This document shows positions 24,965 to 35,824 of a DNA stretch of 64,000 nucleotides, one piece after another. The translations under genes and the position numbers were made by a program. The DNA lies in the NCBI GenBank assembly GCA_007115705.1, contig QXEO01000546.1, positions 6,412,124-6,476,123 of the forward strand, written 5' to 3'. Positions within the stretch are counted from its first letter, which is position 1, and the number at the start of each line of letters is the position of its first letter. The stretch comes from Dactylis glomerata. Taxonomy: Eukaryota > Streptophyta > Magnoliopsida > Poales > Poaceae. The notes beneath the pieces are model-generated. The model saw only the letters and a program-made list of their open reading frames with translations. It was not told the DNA's origin and did not search any database.

Positions 24965-25171
24965 CTATATATCCGTCAACCACTAGTTCACCATCTCTCT
25001 TATATTCTGCCGACATATTAATTCTCTTCTCCACCAATAGCATAGCACCATCTTTCTGCTCACCAACTCGCTCACTCGCTCCTCGTCGCTTCTACTTCAA
25101 CTCTCAATATCATTAACATCAATCTGTTCCATTTCCTTCTACTATCAAAACTTCTTTGTTGATCCATCGCT
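24965..25171 (+). promoter_or_regulatory. Core promoter and 5' leader of the Aux/IAA gene
   Basis: A TATA box, CTATATAT, lies at 24965-24972 about 200 bp before the start codon. The intervening leader is pyrimidine-rich (CTCACTCGCTCCTCGTCGC). CCGACA at 25010-25015 is the complement of TGTCGG, a high-affinity ARF-binding hexamer; auxin feedback on Aux/IAA promoters is established for the family. A single hexamer is weak evidence. Confidence 0.5.
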
Positions 25172-28100
25172 ATGATGAATCTTATATCGTTTGAGACGCC
25201 TCCTCCTCTTGGTAGGCAAGAGAGCTCTGCTGCTGCTGCTGCGGCGGCCACCTTCAAGCTGGCAAAGGAAGCGAGCTCCAGCGGTACATGCTTTCACGGC
25301 AGCCATCTAGACCTCAGCCTCGGCATCTCCTTGTCTCCCGGCGGTGGCTGCGGTTGCGGTGGCGCCTCCATGGGGAGCTCCAGCGGTCGTCGAGGTGTCG
25401 GCGATGTCAGTCGTTTGCAGAGCAGTGGCATGATGGCTAGTAGCGCCATTGCGAACACGCTTAGTGCAGGGCATGGTGGTAATCTCCATGGCATTGTGAC
25501 TAGCAGCAGCAGCTGGACGGCGGCGTTCATGCTGAGCCCGACCGGCTTCATGCACCCCTGGAGCCTCGCCGCCCGGCAGCAGAAGGCGGCCGCCGAGCAG
25601 GACCGGAGCCTTACGCCGGCACCGGCGGCCACTACTTATGTGACAAGGTGAGCTAGTTAAAATGTTACTCCGGCCGTATGTAGAGAGCAGCCACTACTAT
25701 TCATGCATGTTTTATCGATCATCACTGCAAATTAAGGCCCTAACTAGGTTAAAAAAATTCAAGTCCATAGGTGCTTATGTTGCCGTTTATGGTGTTCATA
25801 ACTTCGTATGCGTCTACGTTTCATTTGCGAAAACGCTTGCTACGTACCTGCGCTGGCAGCCATCAGTTAAATAAATATATATGGGGAAAAAGTGCAGAAT
25901 CAAAATGTTCTACCTACATACAAATGATTACAATCATGAACATTCTGAACCCCCCCTACTATACTCCACTAGCTCATCGATTAGTATTTTGCAGTTCCTT
26001 GTGTGCTTAGAGCTGCGTTTTAGAAATGATTGCAAAATGTGAATAGATTCTTCTACATGTACGTACGTGAGTGGAGCACTTAACCGTTTCAAGAAAAAAA
26101 ATCATAAAATCCAACTGATATATGGGAAGACATAAATATTACAACATAAACTTTTTTGCTTTGTCAGATCCATATTCCCCTTTTTATCCTAGCCACTTTT
26201 GGCTTGTAGCCGTCTATAATGTAAGATTTCTGGTTAAGTTACAAATTAATGAGTGAATTCCACTTTTTACCTTTAATTGTGAATTTGTGACAGATATTAC
26301 GCAATTTAGAGTATCTTTTATCGAAATGTCTCCATTAGGAGACGTTAAACAAGGTTTTACCCCAATTTAGCATTTTTCTTATTGTTGCTAGATAGGACCA
26401 ACATGTTACAGCGATGTAATGTGACAAAATGTGTAAAGAACGGGGCTCGGCTTAGACGATCTTATGCAGACTTCTCATATCCATTTGTTTCATTTCTTAT
26501 CATCATTCTAATATTTTCAAACCCTGGCCATCACTTCACACCTTGCTCAATAGACACACATAAAAAGAAGAGGGCCGAAAGCTTCTAAAAGGAAATATCT
26601 AGACAATTTTTTCACTTCATAGGGTAGTTAGTGTCACAAATGTATGACTAGAGGATAAACGTGGAATTCACTCTAAATAATGTACATTCACATGATGATA
26701 GAATAAAGATGACATGTCATGAAAATATTTTCTCTGAGAACAAAATTCAATGTCATAAGTACACACATAAAATGTTCTTCCTGATTTTTTAAAAATAATT
26801 ATCTACGATAATCGATAGAGATATATACCGAAGCGGCCAAGCGGGGTATGAAGAATTGAAGATATGAACTCCAATACCTTCCAAGTTCATTTTACACTCT
26901 AAATGAGTACAAATATGGAAAATCTCTCGCACACTCAAATTAACTGAATCTTCAAAATCTACAAGATTTAGTGTAAACATATATAACACATTGCTGAAGC
27001 CTGAGTGGAATACTACTCCGGGCACTTGTAAACTTTTAGGTGCATGCATGTCTGTGGATTTTCAGAATACAATCTTTTGGGACCGTTAGTGAGGAGGTAC
27101 GCGCGCAGAGAAGATTTCCTGGAAGGAATAAGAGGGAATATTCAGCGCAGGACAGACAGAGGAGCAGCAATGATAGCATAGCATGGCTCTGCTTGATTCA
27201 ACGCCGGCCGGTCTAGTGCACTGCAGTCTTTAATTTCCTCCCCGCAGTAAAAGATAAAAGCAAAAATAGTTCAGTCTTCTCCATAAGAAAGACTTTCGTG
27301 TCTCTGTCCGTGGCTGTGTTGCTCCCAATAATTGTACAGCCATGTGGCCAGATGATGCATGCTCTCATTTTTTTCTTTTAAAAATGTTTTTTTGGCTTGG
27401 AGAGATAGAGGCTGGACGGTGGGTCCAACACATCGTCAGTGACATTTAGCACATCCCACTTAGAGTGCCCAAAAAACAGATTAGATGCTAGTGCTCCATT
27501 ATCCAACTGCTCATAACCATGCTGTTCATTCATATCGCTTCATCTCGTTCTGCATTGACCATTGAAACATGGGACACAAAGGCTCCCCAAGAAAAGTATC
27601 CCGTATGGAGACAGATAAAAAGCATTGACGACTTTAAAGAGAGAGAACTTTTGCTTTGGCTAGCCTCTGAGATAATCTTTTGATAATCAAGGAGGTCAGA
27701 CAATCCATCTTTTCAAGCAAGAGCAAATTAGCTTATTAAGATCGCAACTTAGCTTGTTAAGATCGCAACTTTTGAAGTAAAATTTGGAACTAATCACACA
27801 TACAGGATACAGTGTATCCATAATTACCGTCTTTGTGGCTAACTCTTCTCTACAGTTTGCAAACAGAAAACAATTACCGAAGTAGTAGTTGGCAGACAGA
27901 TGGATCTTTAGTAGTATTATGTACTCCCTCCGATTAAAAATAAGTGTCGGTAACTTAGTATAAACTTTATACTAAGTTAGTGAAAAATCACCGACACTTA
28001 TTTCCGATCGGAGGGAATAGTATTCACTAAATGATTAACCAGGGAGAATATAAATTGCATAGCATGCATGCAAGTATTACAAAGCTCTTTTATCTGATCT

Positions 28101-29782
28101 GCACAAAGTATTCATGGCCCTAACGTTCGCATGCAATTGATATTGTCATCAGCGATGCTAGTGTCGTCTCACTGACTTCGCCAGCCGTGGGCTGGCCGCC
28201 GGTGCACACTTCCAGGCGTCAACTTGTACCCGCTACACACACGCCGAAACCCAACCCCGACGTGAAGCAGCTCGACGTGCCGAACGACACGAAGATGGTG
28301 GCCGCCACGGCGAACGATAAGGACGTAGTGGCGGCGCCGAGGAGCTGCACTGTCACCGCCGAGCCGCGGCACCAGCCGGCGAACATGTTTGCCAAGGTAC
28401 ACATGGATGGGTGCTTGATCGGCAGGAAGATCAATCTTAGAGCCCACGGCAGCTACGACTCCCTCTCTAAGGCGCTCACCAAGATGACAAGAAACTTCTT
28501 CTGCCGTAAGTGCACTGCTCTCCATTTTGTTATTTTCTTTTGTAACACCCTATTGCTCTCCATTTATATTTTTATAGCTAATCATAGCCAAAAATCTTTA
28601 GATTTCTATTTAGTTTCAAAGAAAGGAGCTTCTACGTTGGTTCCTTACCTCGAATAAAACTCTTTTCACTAATTTTCTAGACAAATCGAGGTAAGGTAAC
28701 AAGTAACATGCTGACCATCAGCAAAAAAAAAACACAAATGTGTGTGGCCCAGCTTCCTGGGTTTACGGAAATCAGCTTAGCTGGGCCACCAGTGCATCGC
28801 ACAAGTTCTTTAGCAACTGATGTATTGTGGGATGGCCCAACTACTCGTTCATCTGCAACACACAAGTTATGGATGAATTCAGCATGATTTCAGTGATAAC
28901 ATTTACCTGGTTTTGAACTGAAAAAGCATTTCGTACATCCGTTTGAAAATATAGTTGGCATGTTGAAACTCCTCAGTCAAATTAATATTCTAACTCTGAC
29001 CACTAATATGTTTAGATTAATAAGGTGAAAAGGGTATTATCGGATTTTCCATTCATAATGTTCGATAGTTCATTTACAGTTTTGTTCTCGTGAATTCTTA
29101 TAGGTAGTTGTCTGAATGCATGCACGTTGGATACCGTCTTCATATCCACCTATTTTTTTTAACTAAAGTGTGTATTGGCTATGCATGAACTGTATTTCCT
29201 GATTCTTAACTATATTAACACTGAGACTGGATTTTACAATGTAGCCGCAGATTATCCGTGTTCAGATTCAGGGGAAGAAGAATGTGCATACAGTGATGAT
29301 TTCATATTTCTGTATGAAGATTTTGAAGGAGACCGAATGCTTGTTGGAGATGTCCCATGGGAGTAAGTTTTTTTCATACATCCGTTTGCCCCATCAATTT
29401 TTATCTTAATAAATTATGTTAGAAGCAAAACAAGCATCTTCATGTTGTAGATGTCTAATAGTGCAAAAAATGTTATAGAAAAAAACACTTAAGAGGTTTT
29501 ACACAACAACTATGGAAAGTGGAATGAAAATAATTGAAACTATTCTGTATGTTTTTAATCAGGTTGTTTCTTGGGTCGGCTAAAAAGTTGTACATTGCCC
29601 GTCATCCAGCATCAAGAGATACCAAAGGTAAATTATAAAATGGTTTTCTCTTTTTTTGATAAAGAAAAAAATGGTTTTCTCTGCATTGAAAAGTTCAATG
29701 AGAGCATGTTAATGAGACTTACTAATCAGAAATTTCAGGTCATGACAAAGCAACAAAAGTTGATACAAGTGAGAAGCTATGA
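25172..29782 (+). CDS. Aux/IAA auxin-response repressor, canonical
   Basis: Nuclear repressor that binds ARF transcription factors through a PB1 domain and is degraded via TIR1/AFB in auxin. Exons: 25172-25647, 28153-28505, 29251-29362 (or from 29245), 29563-29627, 29739-29782; all are GT-AG with matching phases 2, 1, 2, 1, giving 349 aa. Domain I: LDLSLGISL (residues 46-54), an LxLxL co-repressor motif. PWSLAARQQKAAAEQ lies at 129-143. Domain II degron: VGWPPV (171-176). Domain III: FAKVHMDG onward (238-275) with the basic-face lysine. Domain IV has the acidic OPCA-type segment LYEDFEGDRMLVGDVPW, then LFLGSAKKLYIARHP. If the last intron is retained, translation stops at 29638 instead. Intron 1 is 2.5 kb and holds a Stowaway MITE. 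It is longer than a typical Aux/IAA (about 180-300 aa). I do not assign a family number. Confidence 0.92.
27924..28017. mobile_element. Short Stowaway MITE in Aux/IAA intron 1
   Basis: This 94-bp hairpin runs from CTCCCTCCGATTAAAAATAA to the inverse TTATTTCCGATCGGAGGGAA, flanked by TA on both sides. Almost the whole element is one inverted repeat, including ACTTAGTATAAACTTTATAC and its complement. It ends about 135 bp before exon 2, so it is transcribed with the pre-mRNA. Confidence 0.93.
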
Positions 29783-32262
29783 ATAAACGTTTGAAGATCC
29801 CCAGAAGCAACTTGATCAGAGGACTTTTTGGATAATGAAAGAGAGAAACTCTCCTAACCTCTTCAACCAAAAATGGAAACATCATACTTGATCGGCGGCA
29901 TATATGTGCACACTATATATGCACATTTCTTGACCTGGAGCTGTAGTTAACTTGTATTACACTTCTGGTACTACTGAACTAGCTAGAAGAGAAGAGTTTG
30001 TTATGGTGTATCTATATTAGAATCTTTATAACGGATATGTTCATATAGTTTTGGGACCTTAAGTCGGTTTAGTTTTGGAATTAAATAAGGTGATGAATAA
30101 TGTTTCAGCTAGAGAGTGTATATCAAGTCACCGGACATGATACTTCTTGAGTAACCATATTTTAGCTTATTTCTCTACCGTTAGTGTGTCAGATTTTTAC
30201 ATTATGAACATTAGCTCAAATTAATGCATAAATAGGTTGCATCATCTTCTCCTCCATTCGCCGAGATGGATATATTCTTACTCCTTCATTTAAGTTGAAT
30301 ATCTACATGGTGGATTGAAGATATTTCTAAGTTGCACCATAAATTGGAATTCACATCATAACAATAAAATTGATAATCATGTGTATCACCTTATAATCCC
30401 TCAATTATTATATACCCAAGGGCATGATAGTATTACCGCCTCTATATCTGCGGCATGTATGCTATGAATAGTACCCTTAGCTTTCAGAAATCCCATTAAT
30501 TTTCTCACATCACATGGTTTATTCAATTGAATAGATAGTAATGCTTGATGCTCCATTTCTTGAGCATGCCTTTGTAGGCAGTGGCTCGAAATTCGATGAG
30601 AAAAAGTTGGTGATAATTGAATAGATGTCTGTCTTTGTGAGAATGATTGAGAAAGTATAGTGGCAAGATGATCCTCATGAAGTTGAACCAACATTAGTAG
30701 CGTCAAGACTACATGATGCGGTTATGGTATCCTCCCGTTTGTTGACAATATAACCATATTCTTGGATTTTAGGAGATAAATCTCCTTGTTTGTTGTTCTG
30801 AATCAAGTGCCAAATTTGCCTCCATTCTCAATTATCAGTAGTAGAACGTACCATCAGATTATCATTCATTTATATGAAAGAGGAAAGGGTCCGCTCGAGC
30901 CTCCACAACAGCTGATGCATACATGTCCATCTTTTTTTTTCTGTATGGACTAGTGTCATCTTGAAAAAAATCACCATAAAACATATAATGTTATATGTTG
31001 ATTGAACTGGGAAAGGGGGGAGGGGGTAACATAATGTGTCTCAATATGCCCCTATGTCATATATTTCTTAGAAAATGATATATGATCTAACTATAGTTTA
31101 TATCCAAGAATATTTTTGTAGTGTACCTAGCATAGAAACTATAGGGAATTTTTAATGATATTAATTTTTTGTGGAGCAATGGAAATTATTATTTTTGTAC
31201 GTTTGGACCATGAGTAAGACCAGAATGCTATTGATGATTGTGGATATATCAAGACTATCTAATTGTCATACTATACTCAATTTAATCTTGTGATAAATGC
31301 AGATTATTGTTCTACAATAAATGTATGCCCCTTCATTTTTTGCATGTGTTGTCATATGAAGGTACAACTATAGTTTTCTCGGGAAAAAAAAAGTCAAGAG
31401 CTAGTATCTATAAAGATTTAACGTAGTTTTTGGCAGGGAAGAATTCAAGGGAGCTGACATGTGAATATCTTAAGGATTTCTTTTCTTTAAAATGAAAACG
31501 GATATAGTCACTATAGATATGCAAGTCAAATGTTATCTTTAGCAATCAATGCAAACATATATTAAAGATTATGCCAAGATATATATAATTATTCGTAGGA
31601 TATTTATTGGAGATATATTTCCATCCCATAAGTGTATGACCAACTTATTTCTAGTCACACCCTTATGTTTTCTTAATTTGTAGTTGGGTTACATAGCACA
31701 AATTCCTAACACATCCTATCAGTCCTTGGATGTTTCCCTTTCCTTCATACTCATCATCTTCTAATTTTTCTATGAAATGAACATTAAGAAGTTATAGATA
31801 TATGATGAAAAATATCCTATCTAATTGTTGAAAATTATTTTACATATATGATAGTATATTAGTGAAGCTAAAACTCCTGCGCTAGACCGAAATGTGCGTG
31901 ACCAAAACAAAATTGTAAAAATATGAAAATGTTAAGCACCATATATTCAAGCCAACTCCATCATAAAATTTCAAATATGTCAAGAAAATATAGCTTGTTG
32001 TGAATGCCATTTCTAGAAATGCTATAATTACAAGGACAAAACTGTGAAAACATATATCCCTTGCAATCTATCATTAATTATAGGATCATTCAAAACAGTA
32101 TAAATAATGAAGCCCGTCACCCATCATGCACCCCACTGTATTCCAACATAGTGACCAAGGTTCTTATATTTTGAACACCTATCAGTGTACGTAGCATTCT
32201 GGATACACTTACATTCCCCTCTTTGAATTTCATTTCTCACTATTGTATTTCTATTTCTTTCA
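29783..32262. other. Spacer between the two Aux/IAA-type genes
   Basis: AT-rich, with no clear TATA-type promoter for the downstream gene. A 101-codon minus-strand frame (30401-30706) encodes a normal-looking peptide I cannot place. G-rich GGGAAAGGGGGGAGGGGG lies at 31010-31027. No transposon ends were recognised. Confidence 0.4.
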
Positions 32263-32323
32263 GAATAACATCACTACAAGTTTGCCTCGATCAAGCTTGT
32301 AGGATATCATAGGACATATCTCA

Positions 32324-33890
32324 ATGGATGCTTCTCTTGTACCCGAGGGAAGGCAAGGGTTGTCACCAAGAAGGCTTGTGAAGGTTTTCTTGCATGGGGA
32401 GCCCTTTGGAAGGAAGATAAACTTGTCCCTCCACAATAGTTATGACTCATTGTCCTTCACCTTAAGAAGGCTGGGCAACAATTACTCGCGTAAGTATCTT
32501 TTCAAATATAGTTGTATGTGAGATATGTATAGATTTCATTCTTTATGAATATTCAAACGTAAATCTATGTATCTTTGTCATATAACTGAAATGCGACATC
32601 TAAATCTTGCCTTGTACAAACATGGCTGGAATGGGAAAATCTCCCATGCAATGCAAAAAAATATAAGAAATAAAACACTACAATATCTATTTTTCGCCTC
32701 ACTTTCCATTTGTTTCAATTCAAGTAGGCTATTGTTCTTACTTCTAGTTTGTTACTTGTCTTGGGTTGACACACTTTTTTCTTAAGACTGATAGAGTATC
32801 TAGATCAGCATTTATCTACTATAGTAAAGTTGTCCACTAAAACTGCAAAGTTAGATCGCCTCTCTTCTAACATTATATGACCTACCCCCTCTGTATATAT
32901 ATACATACAAGACCACTTACTTTTGTCTTAAGTCAAATAATGTTTAAGTTTGATCAACCAATATGAACATCTACACTATCAAATTAAATGCATGGGAATG
33001 TCTTACCAGTATGGAATTTGTTTTTCCTAATCCAACTATACTGATCTTTTCCATTGTAATTGTACACGGTCGTTATGGGCTAGTAAGGAACAATTTTTAT
33101 TGTTTTTGGTTTTAAGTTTATAATATTTTCATTACCTATTGATTTAAATTATTTCCATTGTGCTGATTAGTTTCACAGTTCGAACTAAGTGACATGGAAT
33201 TCAGTGAAGAGGATGGTGTGTTAGATGAGAACGCCTTCATTCTTTTGTACGATAACGTGGATGGCGAACGTTTCTTTCTTGGTGAAGTCCCATGGGAGTG
33301 AGTTCTTGCATCTTAATATAGTATTTTTGTCTCCTATGTAGAATTTTGTAGTGTTTTTACAATAATCAAATATTAATAGTTTAATTTTACAGGGATTTCA
33401 CTATTTCAGTCAAGAAGATCTACATTCTTCCAGGAGAAAAGGAAGATGGTGCGTGCAAATATATATGAGGCACTTCTCCATAAACAAATAAGAACCCCCA
33501 TTAACTGAAAAATATTCAAAAACAAACATGTTAAAACAATTCGGTTGTGTGCGCTGAACTAATAAAGTTTTGTAGCACATGAAAAATCGAGAAAAAAACC
33601 CATGGTTTGCCAAAAAGAAAAAAAACTATAAGTATGTGAGGATTATATAACACCAGTGAATGCATGCAGATAATAGGGACTATCTGGAGGAGAGAGATGG
33701 AGATAAGAGTACTGTCAATGCTGATGCCGCTGATGGAGATGAAGATGCTGCCGGTGAAGGAGCCCTTGCTGCTGCTGTTGCCGAGGACGCCGATGCAGAT
33801 GGACACGCTTGTGAAAACGAGGACGTTGCTGCTGGTATGGGTGGAGATGATGAGGACGTCGAGGATGGAGACTGCAGTTCCGAGGAGTAG
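32324..33890 (+). CDS. PB1-only Aux/IAA-like protein with acidic tail
   Basis: Coding exons are 32324-32489, 33171-33297, 33393-33448 and 33670-33890; all introns are GT-AG and phases 1, 2, 1 match, giving 189 aa. Residues 18-55 are an Aux/IAA domain III (LVKVFLHGEPFGRKINL), and residues 75-115 a domain IV (LYDNVDGERFFLGEVPW then FTISVKKIYILP). There is no LxLxL motif and no VGWPPV degron. Residues 118-189 form an Asp/Glu/Ala/Gly-rich tail with no family match. An in-frame stop lies shortly before this ATG, and CTTTCAG at 32256-32262 suggests a spliced non-coding 5' exon. The gene lies 2.5 kb downstream of the canonical Aux/IAA, on the same strand, with the same intron positions and phases, so a partial tandem duplication is inferred. 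The acidic cluster is weaker than in the upstream gene (DxDGE against EDxEGD). Intact frame and splice sites argue against a pseudogene; expression is unknown. Confidence 0.78.
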
Positions 33891-34639
33891 CTGAGAAATA
33901 TTAAGAGTTGCATGCATGAGCTTACCTCTCGCAAAGCATGGTCGCAGTTACATGTTGCTTTTCTAGCTAGCTAATTTGCCTTTCGGTTCCTTATGCATCG
34001 TAAGAACCGAGCGTGTTTCCTATATTCGATTATGCGCCTGGGGACATGTTACATGTTACATAGTTGCATTTCAAGTTTCCAATAAAAATTGGTCCATGTG
34101 CCTGGGGACATGCATGCATGGAGGCTACGACTAGCATCTCGTAGCAGATAGACATCACAAACATGTGCAAATTAGTCTTAATCATGCTATGTTCATCACA
34201 ATATTCAGATAATAACCAAGAGTTTAGATGGATTTAAATCACGGTGTTAGACCTCTAGCACCGCCACGGCGCCACTGCAATGCCCGTCCGGAGCAGGGAC
34301 TTCTTCGGTTTCAGCATAGAATTTTTCTCCACTTCATCAGCTCATACGGCACATCAAAACCGGGGTTGCCTATTCAGATTTTCCATGCATTGAGCAGAGC
34401 GGTATATAAGTTAGCTTGAGCCCAGAACCCCAGTTCCTTTTGCTCTAGGAAAATCGCCCGATCATCCTCGCCCAGGGGTAATGTCGCCATTCTTTTCCTT
34501 CCACTTCCGCAGAGCATCTTTGCTTGCAGCGCACTACTCAGCCCAGAAGAAGCCCACCGTGAGGATTTTCTTTTAATCACAGCCCATCCTAAACCGGCCT
34601 GCATGTTGATTCCGGCCATGGTGGTTGAATACCATGTTC
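33891..34639. other. 3' flank of the PB1-only gene
   Basis: It probably includes the 3' UTR; an AATAAA lies near 34080. From about 34230 the base composition rises and joins the LINE-like remnant that follows. Frames on both strands here are not recognisable. Confidence 0.35.
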
Positions 34640-35400
34640 TTTTTCTAGAAACTCTTGGTAGCCATTTTTCAGGGGTAATGTCGACAGGTGATGTGCGCCA
34701 CCGTTGACATATGGCTGAGACGAGCAAATGCTCAGTCTGCGGACAGGAGGATTCATGGAGGCACTCTGTCCTGAACTGCACGATGTCAAGATGTGTTTGG
34801 ACTCTGGTGAATGAGGAGACTACTGAACACATGTCGATGACCGAGGAAACCCTCGGCAAAGAACTGGTTATTCTCAATGATGGAGTCCCTTGATCATGAA
34901 GCCTTCGTCGAGATGGCTGTGACTCTATGGGCGATATGGTATGCCATACGACGATTGATCCATGATGGCGAACAACAGAGCCCTCTGTCTACTTTCCTGT
35001 TCGTCAGAAGTTTATCCAAGACTTGGGTATGGTTCCGACTGAAGCTAGTCACCATAGGAAACCAAAGTTTAGAGCGCACCCCAAATGGCTGGCACCACCG
35101 ATAGCAGTGGCGGAGCTGCTCCTTGACTATGATGTCAAGTGACATCACAAAAAATTGAGAGCACAAATATGCTAGCTATGAATACACAATTTTGACCCCA
35201 ATAATACTAGATAATAACCTCACTAGCCCAATTTGTCTCTTATTTTGGCATTTTGACATCACATGGTGCTAATTCGAGCTCCGCCACTGACCGATACGAC
35301 ACGTCAAGATAAATGTTGATGCGGCAACGTCCAAAACTGGTAATGGGGGTGCGGTGGCTGTGGTGTGCATCTGCCCTTGCGATGCTCGAAGCCCTCGTGT
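34640..35400 (+). pseudogene. LINE-type zf-RVT / RNase H remnant
   Basis: The plus strand reads RHMAETSKCSVCGQEDSWRH then SVLNCTMSRCVW, the zinc-binding segment (zf-RVT) found downstream of reverse transcriptase in plant non-LTR elements. After a frameshift near 34880 it continues DHEAFVEMAVTLWAIWYAIR. Beyond a MITE insertion it resumes with VKINVDAATSKTGNGGAVAV (about 35304-35365), the start of an RNase H domain of the RVT_3 type. The frameshift, stops and loss of the reverse transcriptase show it is dead. Confidence 0.75.
35105..35289. mobile_element. hAT-type MITE, 185 bp, inside the LINE remnant
   Basis: The termini CAGTGGCGGAGCT and AGCTCCGCCACTG are perfect inverse copies over 13 bp. 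The flanking 8-bp sequences ACCGATAG (35097-35104) and ACCGATAC (35290-35297) match at 7 of 8, the duplication length of hAT elements. Removing the insert brings the two halves of the RNase H remnant together. Confidence 0.85.
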
Positions 35401-35824
35401 GCCGCGAGGCGTTGGCATTGCCGGCGGAAAATGCTCTATAGCACGCGCGATACCTGGTTCTCGTTTCGCTAAGGAATTTTTCGTGGGCTCGGCCCGTTTC
35501 GTCCGGTGATGGTTCGTTCGGTCGTTCCACTTTTCATTGTCACGCTCGTTGACCTGCGAACACAGCGCAACAGGCATCTCGTACAACCGTTCCACTGCAT
35601 GAATATTTTTATATTTCTTTTCTATGTGAGCTTTTCAAGTCGTAGATCCAACGCAGCATGCGTGTTTCTTCCTTCCTTTTTCTAGGTGAGTTTTTAAATA
35701 TTTCTTTTCTTTCTTTTTTTATTATTCTATTTTCTTACATTATTTTTCTTTTTTACATTCTTATTTATTGAGGGATTTTATATTATGTTTTCTCAGATGT
35801 AATAATTTTGTTCTCCGAGTAAAT
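35401..35824. other. Spacer before the minisatellite
   Basis: The RNase H remnant fades out by about 35430. TTTCTTTTCT-type pyrimidine-rich sequence fills 35600-35760. Nothing else is recognised. Confidence 0.4.

Noticed and set aside
26813..26870. tRNA-like GGCCAAGCGGGG segment
   Set aside because: The D-arm-like motif has no matching acceptor stem, anticodon arm or T-arm sequence nearby.
25172..33890. A single fused gene with two PB1 domains
   Set aside because: The upstream gene has its own stop in both splice models, and the downstream ATG is preceded in frame by a stop within its own exon, so a fused protein is not supported.
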